Source: Rhodospirillales bacterium (GTDB taxonomy: Bacteria > Pseudomonadota > Alphaproteobacteria > Rhodospirillales > Shumkoniaceae). From it: a stretch of 64,000 nucleotides of DNA. Below the pieces are notes generated by a model. That model did not search any database, was not told the origin of the DNA, and was given only the letters and a program-made list of their open reading frames with translations. The stretch lies in contig JADHSV010000011.1 in NCBI GenBank assembly GCA_016776725.1, positions 1 to 64,000 of the forward strand, in the 5' to 3' direction. A program made the position numbers and the translations under genes. Of this stretch, positions 1-9,115 are shown piece by piece. Every line of letters starts with the position of its first letter. The first letter of the stretch is position 1.

Positions 1-7
1 TTGGGGC

Positions 8-35
8 TTGCAAACCGGTGCGCATTGCGTATGAT
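8..35 (+). promoter_or_regulatory. Candidate sigma-70 promoter of tRNA-Gly
   Basis: A -35-like TTGCAA (8-13) and a -10-like TATGAT (30-35) are separated by 16 bases. The predicted start lies near position 42, about 20 bases before the mature tRNA. The placement fits, but it is a pattern match only. Confidence 0.45.
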
Positions 36-61
36 CCCGGCCCCGTAAGTTGAGTGCCCGG

Positions 62-136
62 GCGGGCGTAACTCAGCGGTAGAGTGCGACCTTGCCAAGG
101 TCGAAGTCGGGAGTTCGAATCTCCTCGCCCGCTCCA
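62..136 (+). tRNA. tRNA-Gly (GCC)
   Basis: A complete cloverleaf can be drawn. The acceptor arm pairs GCGGGCG (62-68) with CGCCCGC (126-132), followed by discriminator T and an encoded CCA. The anticodon stem CGACC/GGTCG closes the loop TTGCCAA, giving anticodon GCC (glycine). The T arm carries the usual GTTCGAATC. Confidence 0.97.
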
Positions 137-502
137 TTTCCTTCCTGATTTTTTCTACCGCAAATGTGCCGTCGGGCTGCCAAGCGGCCTGCCTGCGATG
201 GCGCTAAACAGATCCCCACGTGTTTCTGCGCGAACAGATTGTCCGGGAGCGTCCCGAGCGTCGCATTCGGGATTCCAAGACGTTGCCGCGCGATCTTAAA
301 GTAACACTCGAAAAATATAAAAACCCCACGATTCCGCGGGTTTTGATATTAGGGAAAACCCTTATAAGAATGCCTTTTTCTCTTGCGGCAAAAGGCGCAT
401 CGCACTATTTATTATGCTCAGGAATCGGCTTGAAAAATGATCAGCCGTGGTGCTCGTCGCAAAATAATCAGCGGCGGCATTGGCTCGGAGGGATACGCGG
501 AT
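137..502. other. 366-bp intergenic stretch without a gene
   Basis: No convincing reading frame with a ribosome site is visible. The part from about 295 to 385 is AT-rich compared with its surroundings and probably holds the promoter of the following gene. A weak hairpin (AAACCC 321-326 with GGGTTT 338-343) could help end the tRNA-Gly transcript. Nothing else is recognisable. Confidence 0.4.
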
Positions 503-1567
503 ATGGGGCGTCTAAAGGGCGTGATGGATTCCGTCTTCGGCGGCGGTTCGAAGAACGGTAAAAAAGGCAAAGGGGCCTCGTCCAAAAAATCGAAGGAACC
601 GGCCTACCAGCCTGGGAAGACGGTCGACTCGACGGATGTGCTGCATCAGGACGAGGGGCTTGAAGGGCTTGAAGGAACGGTCTTCGTTCTTAGCCTGGTA
701 GAATTCTACGACGCCATTGGCGGACGCAATGGTCGCATCGCCGAAGGTTTGCCGATTATGTGCGAAACGGTCTTCGAGGACCAGATCGCCAATCAGGGCA
801 CCTTTGTCAGGGTCGGTGACGATCAGTTCGTGTTCAAGTTCCGTGGCCTTGATGAACGCCAATCGCTCCTTAAATCCGCAAAAATCATCGAAATCATCGG
901 ATGCAAGCTGCTTGGCGAAAATTTCCTGAAATCGGGCAAATTCAAAGCGCTACTTACCGCCATGGGGATGGATGACATCACTGATGGCGACGGGAACCTG
1001 GACAAGGACAAGGTCGACCACGCGGTCGGATTGGCACGCGCCGTGCCGCCTGAGCCGACGGCGCCGGAAGATCCCGTCTGGGTTAGCCTCAGTTACGTTG
1101 GGCTTGACGATGATGATCGTTGGGCGGCCGTTGCCGGTAGCGAGAAAGACGATATCCAATGGGTCAGCCTGACGGTCGAAAAGAAAAAGACCGACGTCCA
1201 GTGGACGACCCTGGAACGCGGAGAGAAGAAGGAGGATTCCACGTCCCAGTGGACAACTCTGGAGCGCGGCGAGAAGAAGCAAGATTCCACAGATCAGTGG
1301 ACGACCCTGGAACATAAGAAAGATAAAAACGAGGCCCAGTGGGAATTCTCCGAACATAAAAAAAAAGATAACGGATTCGATTGGCAGGCCCTAGAGGCGA
1401 AAAAACAGTCCGAACGCCAGAAGAAGCTTATGGAAGAGGGCGTTAAACGCTTTCGTGAGCGCCGGGCGAAAGAATCGGACCGCCGCGCGCGCCGTTCCGT
1501 TCAGCTTGGACAAGCGGAACGCCGGGAACAAAATGGGCGTCGTGTTGAAGACAGGCGTGTCAGTTAA
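503..1567 (+). CDS. Repeat protein with a possible degenerate GGDEF-like domain
   Basis: This encodes 354 residues. The ATG at 503 is preferred because GGAGGGA (487-493) stands 9 bases upstream; an in-frame ATG at 437 has no such site. Three parts are visible: a Lys/Ser/Gly-rich linker (about residues 12-45); a globular part (about 55-160) whose segment RVGDDQFVFKF resembles the GGDEF signature (RYGGDEF) of diguanylate cyclases but lacks the GGDEF residues; and a highly charged C-terminal half. That half has at least six imperfect tandem units of about 14-16 residues built on QW-TTLE-(basic), nt about 1157-1420. It ends in a basic, probably helical tail. Catalytic c-di-GMP synthesis is unlikely; a binding or scaffold role is a guess. 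The GGDEF relationship is inferred by eye. A terminator follows. Confidence 0.7.
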   Translation: MGRLKGVMDSVFGGGSKNGKKGKGASSKKSKEPAYQPGKTVDSTDVLHQDEGLEGLEGTVFVLSLVEFYDAIGGRNGRIAEGLPIMCETVFEDQIANQGTFVRVGDDQFVFKFRGLDERQSLLKSAKIIEIIGCKLLGENFLKSGKFKALLTAMGMDDITDGDGNLDKDKVDHAVGLARAVPPEPTAPEDPVWVSLSYVGLDDDDRWAAVAGSEKDDIQWVSLTVEKKKTDVQWTTLERGEKKEDSTSQWTTLERGEKKQDSTDQWTTLEHKKDKNEAQWEFSEHKKKDNGFDWQALEAKKQSERQKKLMEEGVKRFRERRAKESDRRARRSVQLGQAERREQNGRRVEDRRVS

Positions 1568-1600
1568 TTCGACCCGCCGCATTCTGTCTCAATAAATTCG

Positions 1601-1637
1601 AAAACCCGGTTTTCTCATGGGAAATCGGGTTTTTTTG
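1601..1637 (+). terminator. Rho-independent terminator
   Basis: ACCCGGTTTTC and GGAAATCGGGT form a stem with one mismatch around the loop TCATG, followed by a run of seven T. It stands 34 bases after the stop codon of the repeat-protein gene and separates it from the DUF2336 gene. Confidence 0.8.
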
Positions 1638-1774
1638 ATTCTTCCCTCCGTGTCCCCATATTTCTCTTGTTTGCACGACGTTATTTGCAACGATTGACGT
1701 TGCGTACGCCTGCGGTTGGGAATAGGCTTTTCCTTTGGGTGCGCAGCCCTCTGAGCGTGTGGGTGAGAAGGACC

Positions 1775-2884
1775 ATGGGTAAGGTCGAAAGCATGTATCT
1801 GGTGCGCCTCGCGCGGGATCGTTCCGTGAACGGCCGCAAGGCGTTTGCCGACGCCCTGTCTGACCTTTTCCTGGCCGACGGAACCGAGATGACCGCCGAT
1901 GAACGGGCGATTATTTTCGAAATCCTCCACAGAGTCATCCAGGATATCGAAGCAGCCGTGAGGGCCGATGTAAGTCGCTATTTGGCGGAACTCACCGATA
2001 CTCCCCACGAACTGGCCAGAATTCTTGCCGGCGACGAAATTGACGTCGCCTACCCAATTCTCACGCTCAGTACGGTTCTTCTCGACGAGGACCTGATCGA
2101 GATTGCGCGCAACCGCACAATCGAACATCAGGTTGCCATTGCGGAACGGCCCGAACTTGGCGAATCGGTATCGGGCGTTCTTGTTGATCTCGGTGAGGAA
2201 ACGGTGATTACGGCCCTGCTGAAAAATCCCAGCGCCAAAATCGCCAGCGCGACCCTCGAATACGTGGTTGAGGAATCAAGGCGCGTGGACGCCTATCAGG
2301 AACCCATTCTGCGGCGTGCCGACCTGCCCCCGGCGTTGGCGGCGCGCATGGTTTTATGGGTCTCGGCGGCCTTGCGGCAATACATTCTCGACAATTTTGA
2401 AATGGACGAACAAGTCATTGACGACGCCCTTGAATCGACGGCGATGGAAATCATCAACTCGCCGACGCAGTCGGCGTCAAAGAAATCCCGGGAGCTTGCC
2501 GATGTTCTGGCGAGTGAGGGGGAGGTTTCTCCCGATCTTCTGATATCGGCTTTGCACGACGGTGAAATGAGCCTGTTCGTAGCTCTTTTCGAGCGGATGA
2601 CCGGCCTTGGTGAGAATTTGATCATGGACATTCTGCTTGAACCCGGCGGCGAGGGCCTGGCGATCGCGTGCAAGGCGACGGGTATCGGCAAAGCCTATTT
2701 CCTGGCAATTTTCTCCCTGATCCGGCAAACCCGGGCGGGTAACGAACACAAGCTTCGCAAAGAAATCCAGGCCGCCATGACGCTGTTTGACCGAATGTCG
2801 GTGGAGGCCGCTCGCGAGGTGGCAACGCGCTGGCGCCGAAACGTCGGATACCTTGTGGCGATTCGGGATTTAAAAATCGGATGA
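1775..2884 (+). CDS. DUF2336 domain protein
   Basis: This encodes 369 residues. The start at 1775 has GAGAAGGA (1765-1772) just upstream and gives MGKVESMYLVRLARDRS, close to the usual beginning of DUF2336 proteins. The N-terminal LARD...GRKAFADALSDLFL segment and the helical-repeat pattern (DEDLIEIARNRT, ...VAIAERPEL) are typical of this alphaproteobacterial family of HEAT-like proteins. The biochemical role is unknown; some members are linked to signalling or stress. It stands between a GGDEF-like repeat protein and NAD-glutamate dehydrogenase, separated from the former by a terminator. The family call is fairly secure, the function is not. Confidence 0.82.
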   Translation: MGKVESMYLVRLARDRSVNGRKAFADALSDLFLADGTEMTADERAIIFEILHRVIQDIEAAVRADVSRYLAELTDTPHELARILAGDEIDVAYPILTLSTVLLDEDLIEIARNRTIEHQVAIAERPELGESVSGVLVDLGEETVITALLKNPSAKIASATLEYVVEESRRVDAYQEPILRRADLPPALAARMVLWVSAALRQYILDNFEMDEQVIDDALESTAMEIINSPTQSASKKSRELADVLASEGEVSPDLLISALHDGEMSLFVALFERMTGLGENLIMDILLEPGGEGLAIACKATGIGKAYFLAIFSLIRQTRAGNEHKLRKEIQAAMTLFDRMSVEAAREVATRWRRNVGYLVAIRDLKIG

Positions 2885-2982
2885 TACCCTCACAACGTTT
2901 ATTCGTAACCGGCTTGGCAAAGGCGGCGCCATGAGCCGTTCGCCGATAATATTTCGCTGCTGCAAAACGAAAGGACTGGAAA

Positions 2983-5900
2983 ATGATCCGCAGTGCCGAT
3001 GAACAAAAAAATGAACTTATTCGAGGTCTCGTTGAAGAAACAAAAGATCGCCTGGGCGGTCAAAAAGGAGCGCTCGCCGCGCAATTCGTCGGACTGTATT
3101 TTGACCGGGTACCGCCGGCGGATATCGTTGAACACGGGCATACGGCGCTTTATGGATCGGCGCTCGCCCACTGGAAATTTGCCACGCAGCGATCCCCCAA
3201 TGTTGCCAAGGTGCGGGTCTACAACCCCAGTCTGGAAGAACACGGCTGGAAGTCCGATCACACGGTGATCGAAATTTCCAATGACGATATGCCGTTTCTG
3301 GTCGATTCCGTTGCTGCCGAAATTGGCCGCCGCGAAATCCCCATTTATCTAATTATCCACCCGGTCATCAATGTTCAGCGCAAAGACGGCGCCATTGTTG
3401 CACTCGAAGGCGTGGACGAAGAATCCACCAATATGGCGGGCGAATCCTTCCTGCACATCGAAATCAGCCGCCAATCGTCGTCGCGTCTCGATGAAATACG
3501 CAGCGGAATCGAGGGTGTGCTGCGTGATGTGCGCACCACTGTTGGCGATTGGCAGGAATCGCGGGAAAAAGTGCTTGCCGTCGCGACAGAGCTGGAAAAA
3601 CGGTCCGGGCCCCTGGCCGCAGACGAAGCACGCGAAGTTTGTGAATTCCTGCGCTGGATTCACGACAACAATTTCACATTATTGGGTTATCGCCAGTTCT
3701 CGGTCAGTGGCGCCGGCGCGACCGCCAAGGTCAAAATCGTTTCCGAAGGCGGTCTCGGTCTGCTTCGTGACCCGGACGACTACGTCTACGATGAATTCAC
3801 CGACCTTGATAATTTGCGGCCCGAGGTTCGGGCCTTCGTCAGCCGGCCCGAGGCGCTCGCCATCAACAAGACCGACCGGGTGTCCACGGTTCACCGGCCG
3901 GTGTACATGGACGCAATTTCCATTCGCCGCTTCGGCCCCAAAGGCAATGTCGTCGGCCAGCATACGTTCGTCGGCTTATTCACCTCTTCGGCCTATAACC
4001 TAAGCCCACGCGCGATTCCGCTTCTGCGGCGCAAAATTGAGCGCGTCATCGAACGCGCCGGCCTGCCGCCCAACAGCCACGATGGTAAGGCGCTCAGCAA
4101 TATCCTTGAGAATTTCCCCCGCGACGAATTGTTTCAGGTTTCCGAAGATCACCTGTTGAACACCAGCCTGGGGGTGCTGAACCTTCAGGAACGCCGCCGC
4201 GTGGCCCTGTTCCTGCGCCGTGACGATATTGAACGGTTTGTGTCGTGCCTCGTGTATATTCCACGGGATCGATTCGACACCGACCTGCGTCGCCGTATGC
4301 AAGGGATCATCGAAAAGGCGTTCGACGGCCAACGGGCCGACTGGTACGTCCAGCTAAGCGATTCGCCCCTGGCCCGCGTTCACATGTTCTTTCGCACCAC
4401 CCCCGGCGCTCTTCCCGACTACGACGCCGACGAGATCGAGGGTGAACTGGTTGCCGCCGCGCGCTCGTGGACCGATCAGATGGAAGACGCCCTGGTCGCG
4501 GCCCATGGCGAGGAAAAGGGTCTGGCACTGAACCAGCGATATCACCGGGCGTTCCGCTCGGGTTATCGCGAGCGCTTCGACGCCGAAGCCGCGGTTGGCG
4601 ATATCGAATTGGTCGAGGCGGCACTGGCCGGCGATGATCTTTGCATGAGTCTGCGCCGTCCGCTGGAAGCTTCTGAAAACGAGGTTCGTTTCAAGCTTTA
4701 TCACCCGGACACGCCCATACCGCTTTCCGATGTTTTGCCCATGCTCGAACACATGGGCCTCAAGGTGGTTGACGAAATTCCCTTTGCCATTCGCCCCGAG
4801 GACGGGCGCATGGCGATGATGCATGATTTCGGACTGGAAAGCCGTGATGGGCGGCCCATCGATCTGGGTGCAGTGCGCGATAAATTCCAGGGTGCGTTCG
4901 AAGGCGTGTGGCGTGGCGAGATTGAAAGCGACGCCTTCAACGGCCTGGTCGTACGCTCCGGACTATCGGCACGCGAAATCGTTATTATCAGGGCATATTG
5001 CAAATACCTGCAGCAGGCGGGCATTGCCTTTTCGCAGTCCTATATGCAGCAGACGCTGCTCGAAAACCCCAGCCTTGCGGCTCTGATTGTGCAGCTTTTC
5101 ACAGCTCGTTTCGATCCGGCCGGTGGCAAGGGTGCGGCGAAAAAGGCGGCGGCGATTCTCAAGAATCTCAATGCCGGACTCGACGCTGTCACCAATGCCG
5201 ATCAGGACCGCATCCTGCGCCGCTTTATCAATCTGGTCCAATCGACCCAGCGCACCAACTTCTTCCAACCGGGCGCGGACGGCGAACCCAAGTCCTACGT
5301 TTCGTTCAAACTGGATAGCCGGGCTATCGACGAATTGCCCCTGCCCCGGCCGCTGGTTGAAATCTGGGTCTATTCGCCGCGCATGGAAGGTGTTCATCTG
5401 CGCGGCGGCCGCGTTGCGCGCGGCGGCATTCGCTGGTCGGACCGGCCGGAAGATTTCCGCACCGAAATTCTTGGCCTGATGAAGGCCCAGATGGTCAAAA
5501 ACGCGGTCATCGTTCCGGTCGGATCGAAGGGCGGGTTCATTCTCAAACGCACGACGCCCCCGGGTGACCGCGAGGCGTGGCTTGCCGAAGGAATCGCGTG
5601 CTACAAGATCCTCATGCGCGGTCTCCTTGATGTCACCGACAATCTCAAGGGCCAGGATCTGATCGCGCCTCCCGAAGTCGTTCGGCACGACAACGACGAT
5701 CCCTATCTGGTTGTCGCCGCCGACAAGGGCACTGCGACATTTTCCGATATCGCCAACGGCGTATCGATCGAATACGGTTTCTGGCTGGATGATGCCTTCG
5801 CTTCGGGCGGCAGCCAGGGCTACGATCACAAGGAAATGGGCATTACCGCCCGCGGCGCGTGGGAATCGGTCATGCGCCATTTCCGCGAAATTGGCATGAA

Positions 5901-7824
5901 CACTCAGGAAGAGGATTTCACGGTCGTCGGTGTCGGCGATATGTCGGGCGATGTTTTCGGCAACGGCATGCTGTTATCGCAACACATCCGACTGCTTGCC
6001 GCGTTCAACCATCTGCATATTTTCGTCGATCCCGATCCCGATGCGGCGAAATCCTTTGCCGAGCGCCAGCGGATGTATGATTTGCCGCGCTCGACCTGGG
6101 CCGATTACGATCAAAAGCTCCTGTCAAAGGGCGGGGCCGTCTTCGATCGAGGCGCCAAAACCCTGAAACTCTCCAAGCAAATCCAAACTCGTTTCGGTAT
6201 CGAAACAGATACGGTGACGCCCAATGAATTGCTGGTCGTGATTCTGAAGGCCGAGGTCGATCTGTTGTGGTTCGGCGGGATCGGAACCTACGTCAAGGCG
6301 TCCCAGGAATCGCACCTTGAAGCCGGGGACCGGGCCAACGACGCCATTCGGGTGAACGCGCCCGAGCTTCGCTGCAAGGTTCTGGGCGAAGGCGCCAACC
6401 TGGGTGTCACTCAGCGCGGGCGCATCGAGTTCGCGCTTGCGGGCGGGCGGCTCAATACCGACGCCATCGACAATTCCGCAGGCGTCGATTGCTCGGATCA
6501 CGAGGTCAATATCAAGGTTCTGCTGGGCGCGGTCGTGGCCCAGGGCGATATGACCATGAAGCAGCGCAACAAATTGCTGGAAAAGATGACCGACGAGGTT
6601 GGCCTGCTGGTGTTGCGCGATAATTACCTGCAAACCCAGGCGATTTCGCGGGGCGAATCCCAGGGAGCCGAATATCTGGACGATCAAGCGCGCTTCATGC
6701 GCTTCCTGGAACGTGACGGGCTGCTGAACCGGGCGGTCGAATTCCTGCCCGACGAAGAAGCTCTGGCGGAACGTCGGGCGGCCAAACTGGGTCTGACGCG
6801 CCCCGAACTTTCGGTCCTTGTTCCGTATGCCAAACTGTGGCTTTACGAGGAACTTTTGGCGTCCGACCTGCCCGATGATCCGCGTCTGGTGAACGATCTG
6901 GTGCGCTATTTCCCAGAACCGTTGCAGGACACATACCGCCCGTTCATCGAGAGCCACCGACTGCGCCGTGAAATCATCGCCACGATTATCACCAACAGCA
7001 TGGTCAATCGGGTGGGCGGTACGTTCGTCATGCGGCTGATGGAGGAAACCGGCATGCCGCCCGCGGAAATCGCGCGGGCTTACACGATTGTTCGCAAGGT
7101 ATTTAACCTGAGAGAACTGTGGAACCAGGTCGAAGGGCTGGATTTCAAGGTTCCGGCATCCGGTCAGATCGCCATGCTGCACGAAATCAACCGGTTGGTG
7201 GAGCGGGCGACGCTTTGGTTCCTGCGCAGTGGAACCCAGCCGTTGGATATCGGCGCACAGGTTGCCGCCTTCCAGGGTGGCATGGCGGCGTTGGGCGAAA
7301 ACCTCTCCGAAACCCTGACGTCTGCGTATCTGGCAGATTTGGAGGAACGGGCCGGGGTCTTTGTGGAACAGGGTGCGCCCGAGGAACTGGCGATTCGCGT
7401 CGCGGCCCAGGTCAATCTGTTCTCGGGGTTGGATATCATTCGCCTGGCGGGAGCGCGCAAATTGGATGTGGTCGAGGTGTCGCGTATCTACTTCTCGCTG
7501 GGCGGCCGATTCCGTCTTGGCAGATTGCGGGCCGCGGCGGAAAGTCTGGGTTCCGATACCCACTGGCAGAAGCTGGCGGTACGTGCTCTTGTCGAGGAAA
7601 TTTACACTCATCAAAGCGCCCTGGCTGGCCACGTGCTGGACAGTGGCGGAAAAGGGAAGGACCCTGCGCTCGTCATCGAAAAATGGGTTGGCGCCAACGA
7701 GGTTGCCGTTGCCCGGACCGAAGCGATGCTAGCTGAACTTTGGACCGGTGAGGTGGACGACCTTTCCATGATTGCGGTGGCCAGCCGTCAACTTCGGAGT
7801 TTGGCGACCGTGCAGGGGTCGTAA
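2983..7824 (+). CDS. gdhB: NAD-specific glutamate dehydrogenase, large (180 kDa) class
   Basis: This enzyme oxidises L-glutamate to 2-oxoglutarate and ammonium with NAD+, usually for catabolism of glutamate and arginine. The 1613-residue length is that of the large single-chain class (Caulobacter GdhZ, Pseudomonas GdhB), with a long N-terminal regulatory part of ACT-like domains, a central catalytic part and a long C-terminal helical part. Visible catalytic-core motifs are RGGIRWSDR (about residues 811-819), KAQMVKNAVIVPVGSKGGF (about 833-851) and GEGANLGVTQ (about 1133). AAAGGA lies about 8 bases before the ATG. The gene stands alone on its transcript or reads into the MFS gene 10 bases later. 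No frame damage is seen. Confidence 0.96.
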   Translation: MIRSADEQKNELIRGLVEETKDRLGGQKGALAAQFVGLYFDRVPPADIVEHGHTALYGSALAHWKFATQRSPNVAKVRVYNPSLEEHGWKSDHTVIEISNDDMPFLVDSVAAEIGRREIPIYLIIHPVINVQRKDGAIVALEGVDEESTNMAGESFLHIEISRQSSSRLDEIRSGIEGVLRDVRTTVGDWQESREKVLAVATELEKRSGPLAADEAREVCEFLRWIHDNNFTLLGYRQFSVSGAGATAKVKIVSEGGLGLLRDPDDYVYDEFTDLDNLRPEVRAFVSRPEALAINKTDRVSTVHRPVYMDAISIRRFGPKGNVVGQHTFVGLFTSSAYNLSPRAIPLLRRKIERVIERAGLPPNSHDGKALSNILENFPRDELFQVSEDHLLNTSLGVLNLQERRRVALFLRRDDIERFVSCLVYIPRDRFDTDLRRRMQGIIEKAFDGQRADWYVQLSDSPLARVHMFFRTTPGALPDYDADEIEGELVAAARSWTDQMEDALVAAHGEEKGLALNQRYHRAFRSGYRERFDAEAAVGDIELVEAALAGDDLCMSLRRPLEASENEVRFKLYHPDTPIPLSDVLPMLEHMGLKVVDEIPFAIRPEDGRMAMMHDFGLESRDGRPIDLGAVRDKFQGAFEGVWRGEIESDAFNGLVVRSGLSAREIVIIRAYCKYLQQAGIAFSQSYMQQTLLENPSLAALIVQLFTARFDPAGGKGAAKKAAAILKNLNAGLDAVTNADQDRILRRFINLVQSTQRTNFFQPGADGEPKSYVSFKLDSRAIDELPLPRPLVEIWVYSPRMEGVHLRGGRVARGGIRWSDRPEDFRTEILGLMKAQMVKNAVIVPVGSKGGFILKRTTPPGDREAWLAEGIACYKILMRGLLDVTDNLKGQDLIAPPEVVRHDNDDPYLVVAADKGTATFSDIANGVSIEYGFWLDDAFASGGSQGYDHKEMGITARGAWESVMRHFREIGMNTQEEDFTVVGVGDMSGDVFGNGMLLSQHIRLLAAFNHLHIFVDPDPDAAKSFAERQRMYDLPRSTWADYDQKLLSKGGAVFDRGAKTLKLSKQIQTRFGIETDTVTPNELLVVILKAEVDLLWFGGIGTYVKASQESHLEAGDRANDAIRVNAPELRCKVLGEGANLGVTQRGRIEFALAGGRLNTDAIDNSAGVDCSDHEVNIKVLLGAVVAQGDMTMKQRNKLLEKMTDEVGLLVLRDNYLQTQAISRGESQGAEYLDDQARFMRFLERDGLLNRAVEFLPDEEALAERRAAKLGLTRPELSVLVPYAKLWLYEELLASDLPDDPRLVNDLVRYFPEPLQDTYRPFIESHRLRREIIATIITNSMVNRVGGTFVMRLMEETGMPPAEIARAYTIVRKVFNLRELWNQVEGLDFKVPASGQIAMLHEINRLVERATLWFLRSGTQPLDIGAQVAAFQGGMAALGENLSETLTSAYLADLEERAGVFVEQGAPEELAIRVAAQVNLFSGLDIIRLAGARKLDVVEVSRIYFSLGGRFRLGRLRAAAESLGSDTHWQKLAVRALVEEIYTHQSALAGHVLDSGGKGKDPALVIEKWVGANEVAVARTEAMLAELWTGEVDDLSMIAVASRQLRSLATVQGS

Positions 7825-7834
7825 CGAAATTACG

Positions 7835-9115
7835 ATGGTAAACGACAGGACATCGATCGAAGGGCGCGGGAACTTATCCCGCGCCCTTTTCGGCTGGTGT
7901 CTGTTCGATTGGGCCAATTCGGCTTTTCCGACCGTCATAACGACCTTTGTTTTCTCGGCCTATTTTACTAAGGCGATTGCCCCCGATGCGGTAACCGGCA
8001 CCGCCTTTTGGGGTTACGCCATGAGCGCGTCAGCCCTTGCCGTGGCGCTGGCTGGCCCGATCCTGGGGGCGGTTGCCGATCACGCGGGGCGGCGCAAGCC
8101 CTGGATTTTGGCTTTCACGATGCTTTGTGTCGTGACCAGTGCGGCCCTGTGGTTCGCCCGTCCCGAGGCGTCTTTCGTTGTTTTTGCGCTGGTCTTGGCG
8201 GCGTTTGCCAATTTCGCGTTCGAGATGGGCGTGGTTTTCTACAACGCCATGCTGCCCGATTTGACCCCTCAAGAGCGTTTGGGCCGGGTGTCGGGCTGGG
8301 CGTGGGGATTGGGGTACGCGGGGGGTCTTTCTTGTCTGGCCATCGGCCTGGTTCTGTTCGTGCAGCCCGAGCAGCCGCTTTTCGGACTGGACCGCGAGGC
8401 GGCTGAACACGTGCGCATTACCGCACCACTGGTGGCGGTGTGGTTCGCGCTTTTCTCGGTGCCGCTGTTTTTGTGGACGCCAGATACCCCATCGTCCGGC
8501 GTGGGCCTCACGCAGTGTGTCAAACACGGGCTCTCCACCCTGGCCTCGACCTTGAAAAGTGTTCGTGAATACAAAGTGATTGCCCGCTTTTTGCTGGCCC
8601 GCATGATCTATACCGATGGCCTGAACACCTTGTTTGCATTCGGCGGCATTTACGCCGCCGGCACCTTCGGCATGAGCTTCACCGAGATCATGATTTTCGG
8701 CATCGGCCTTAACGTGACGGCCGGACTGGGCGCGGCCGCCTTTGGCTGGGTGGACGATGGCATCGGTTCCAAGCCGACCATCCTGATTTCGCTGGCGGGG
8801 TTGACCGTGTTTGGCGCTGCCATGCTGATCATCGAGTCCAAGATGCTTTTTTGGTTCTTCGGGCTGGGCCTGGGGGTTTTCGTCGGACCGGCCCAGGCGG
8901 CCAGCCGAACCTTCATGGCGCGGCTGGCGCCCGCGCATCTGCGCACGGAAATGTTCGGGCTTTATGCCCTTTCGGGCAAGGCTACGGCCTTCATTGGCCC
9001 GGCCCTGCTGGGATGGGTGACCGTGGCCATGAACAGCCAGCGCTGGGGCATGGCCACGGTTGTTGTCTTCTTCGCCGTCGGCGGGCTTCTCTTATTGCCG
9101 GTCCGCCAACCTTAG
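7835..9115 (+). CDS. MFS transporter, UMF1/Atg22-like
   Basis: This encodes 426 residues of integral membrane protein with about 12 hydrophobic segments. The beginning [15 protein letters not shown] and the loop [10 protein letters not shown] are characteristic of the UMF1 (Atg22-like) branch of the major facilitator superfamily, whose substrates are mostly unknown; amino-acid export is shown for yeast Atg22. The ATG at 7835 lies 10 bases after the glutamate dehydrogenase stop; the ribosome site is weak. Its stop overlaps the stop of convergent purH by a few bases. An amino-acid substrate would fit the neighbouring glutamate enzyme, but that is only an inference. Confidence 0.85.
   Translation: MVNDRTSIEGRGNLSRALFGWCLFDWANSAFPTVITTFVFSAYFTKAIAPDAVTGTAFWGYAMSASALAVALAGPILGAVADHAGRRKPWILAFTMLCVVTSAALWFARPEASFVVFALVLAAFANFAFEMGVVFYNAMLPDLTPQERLGRVSGWAWGLGYAGGLSCLAIGLVLFVQPEQPLFGLDREAAEHVRITAPLVAVWFALFSVPLFLWTPDTPSSGVGLTQCVKHGLSTLASTLKSVREYKVIARFLLARMIYTDGLNTLFAFGGIYAAGTFGMSFTEIMIFGIGLNVTAGLGAAAFGWVDDGIGSKPTILISLAGLTVFGAAMLIIESKMLFWFFGLGLGVFVGPAQAASRTFMARLAPAHLRTEMFGLYALSGKATAFIGPALLGWVTVAMNSQRWGMATVVVFFAVGGLLLLPVRQP

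Noticed and set aside
1157-1420. Tandem DNA repeats considered as a CRISPR-like or minisatellite array
   Set aside because: The units are in frame, degenerate and coding, without spacers; they are protein repeats.
503-1567. Active diguanylate cyclase
   Set aside because: The putative signature reads GDDQF instead of GGDEF and lacks the catalytic residues, so cyclase activity is not claimed.
6124-7632. Open frame of 502 codons on the minus strand inside the glutamate dehydrogenase gene
   Set aside because: High GC in the coding strand produces long antisense frames; there is no ribosome site or recognisable motif, and the plus-strand gene is certain.
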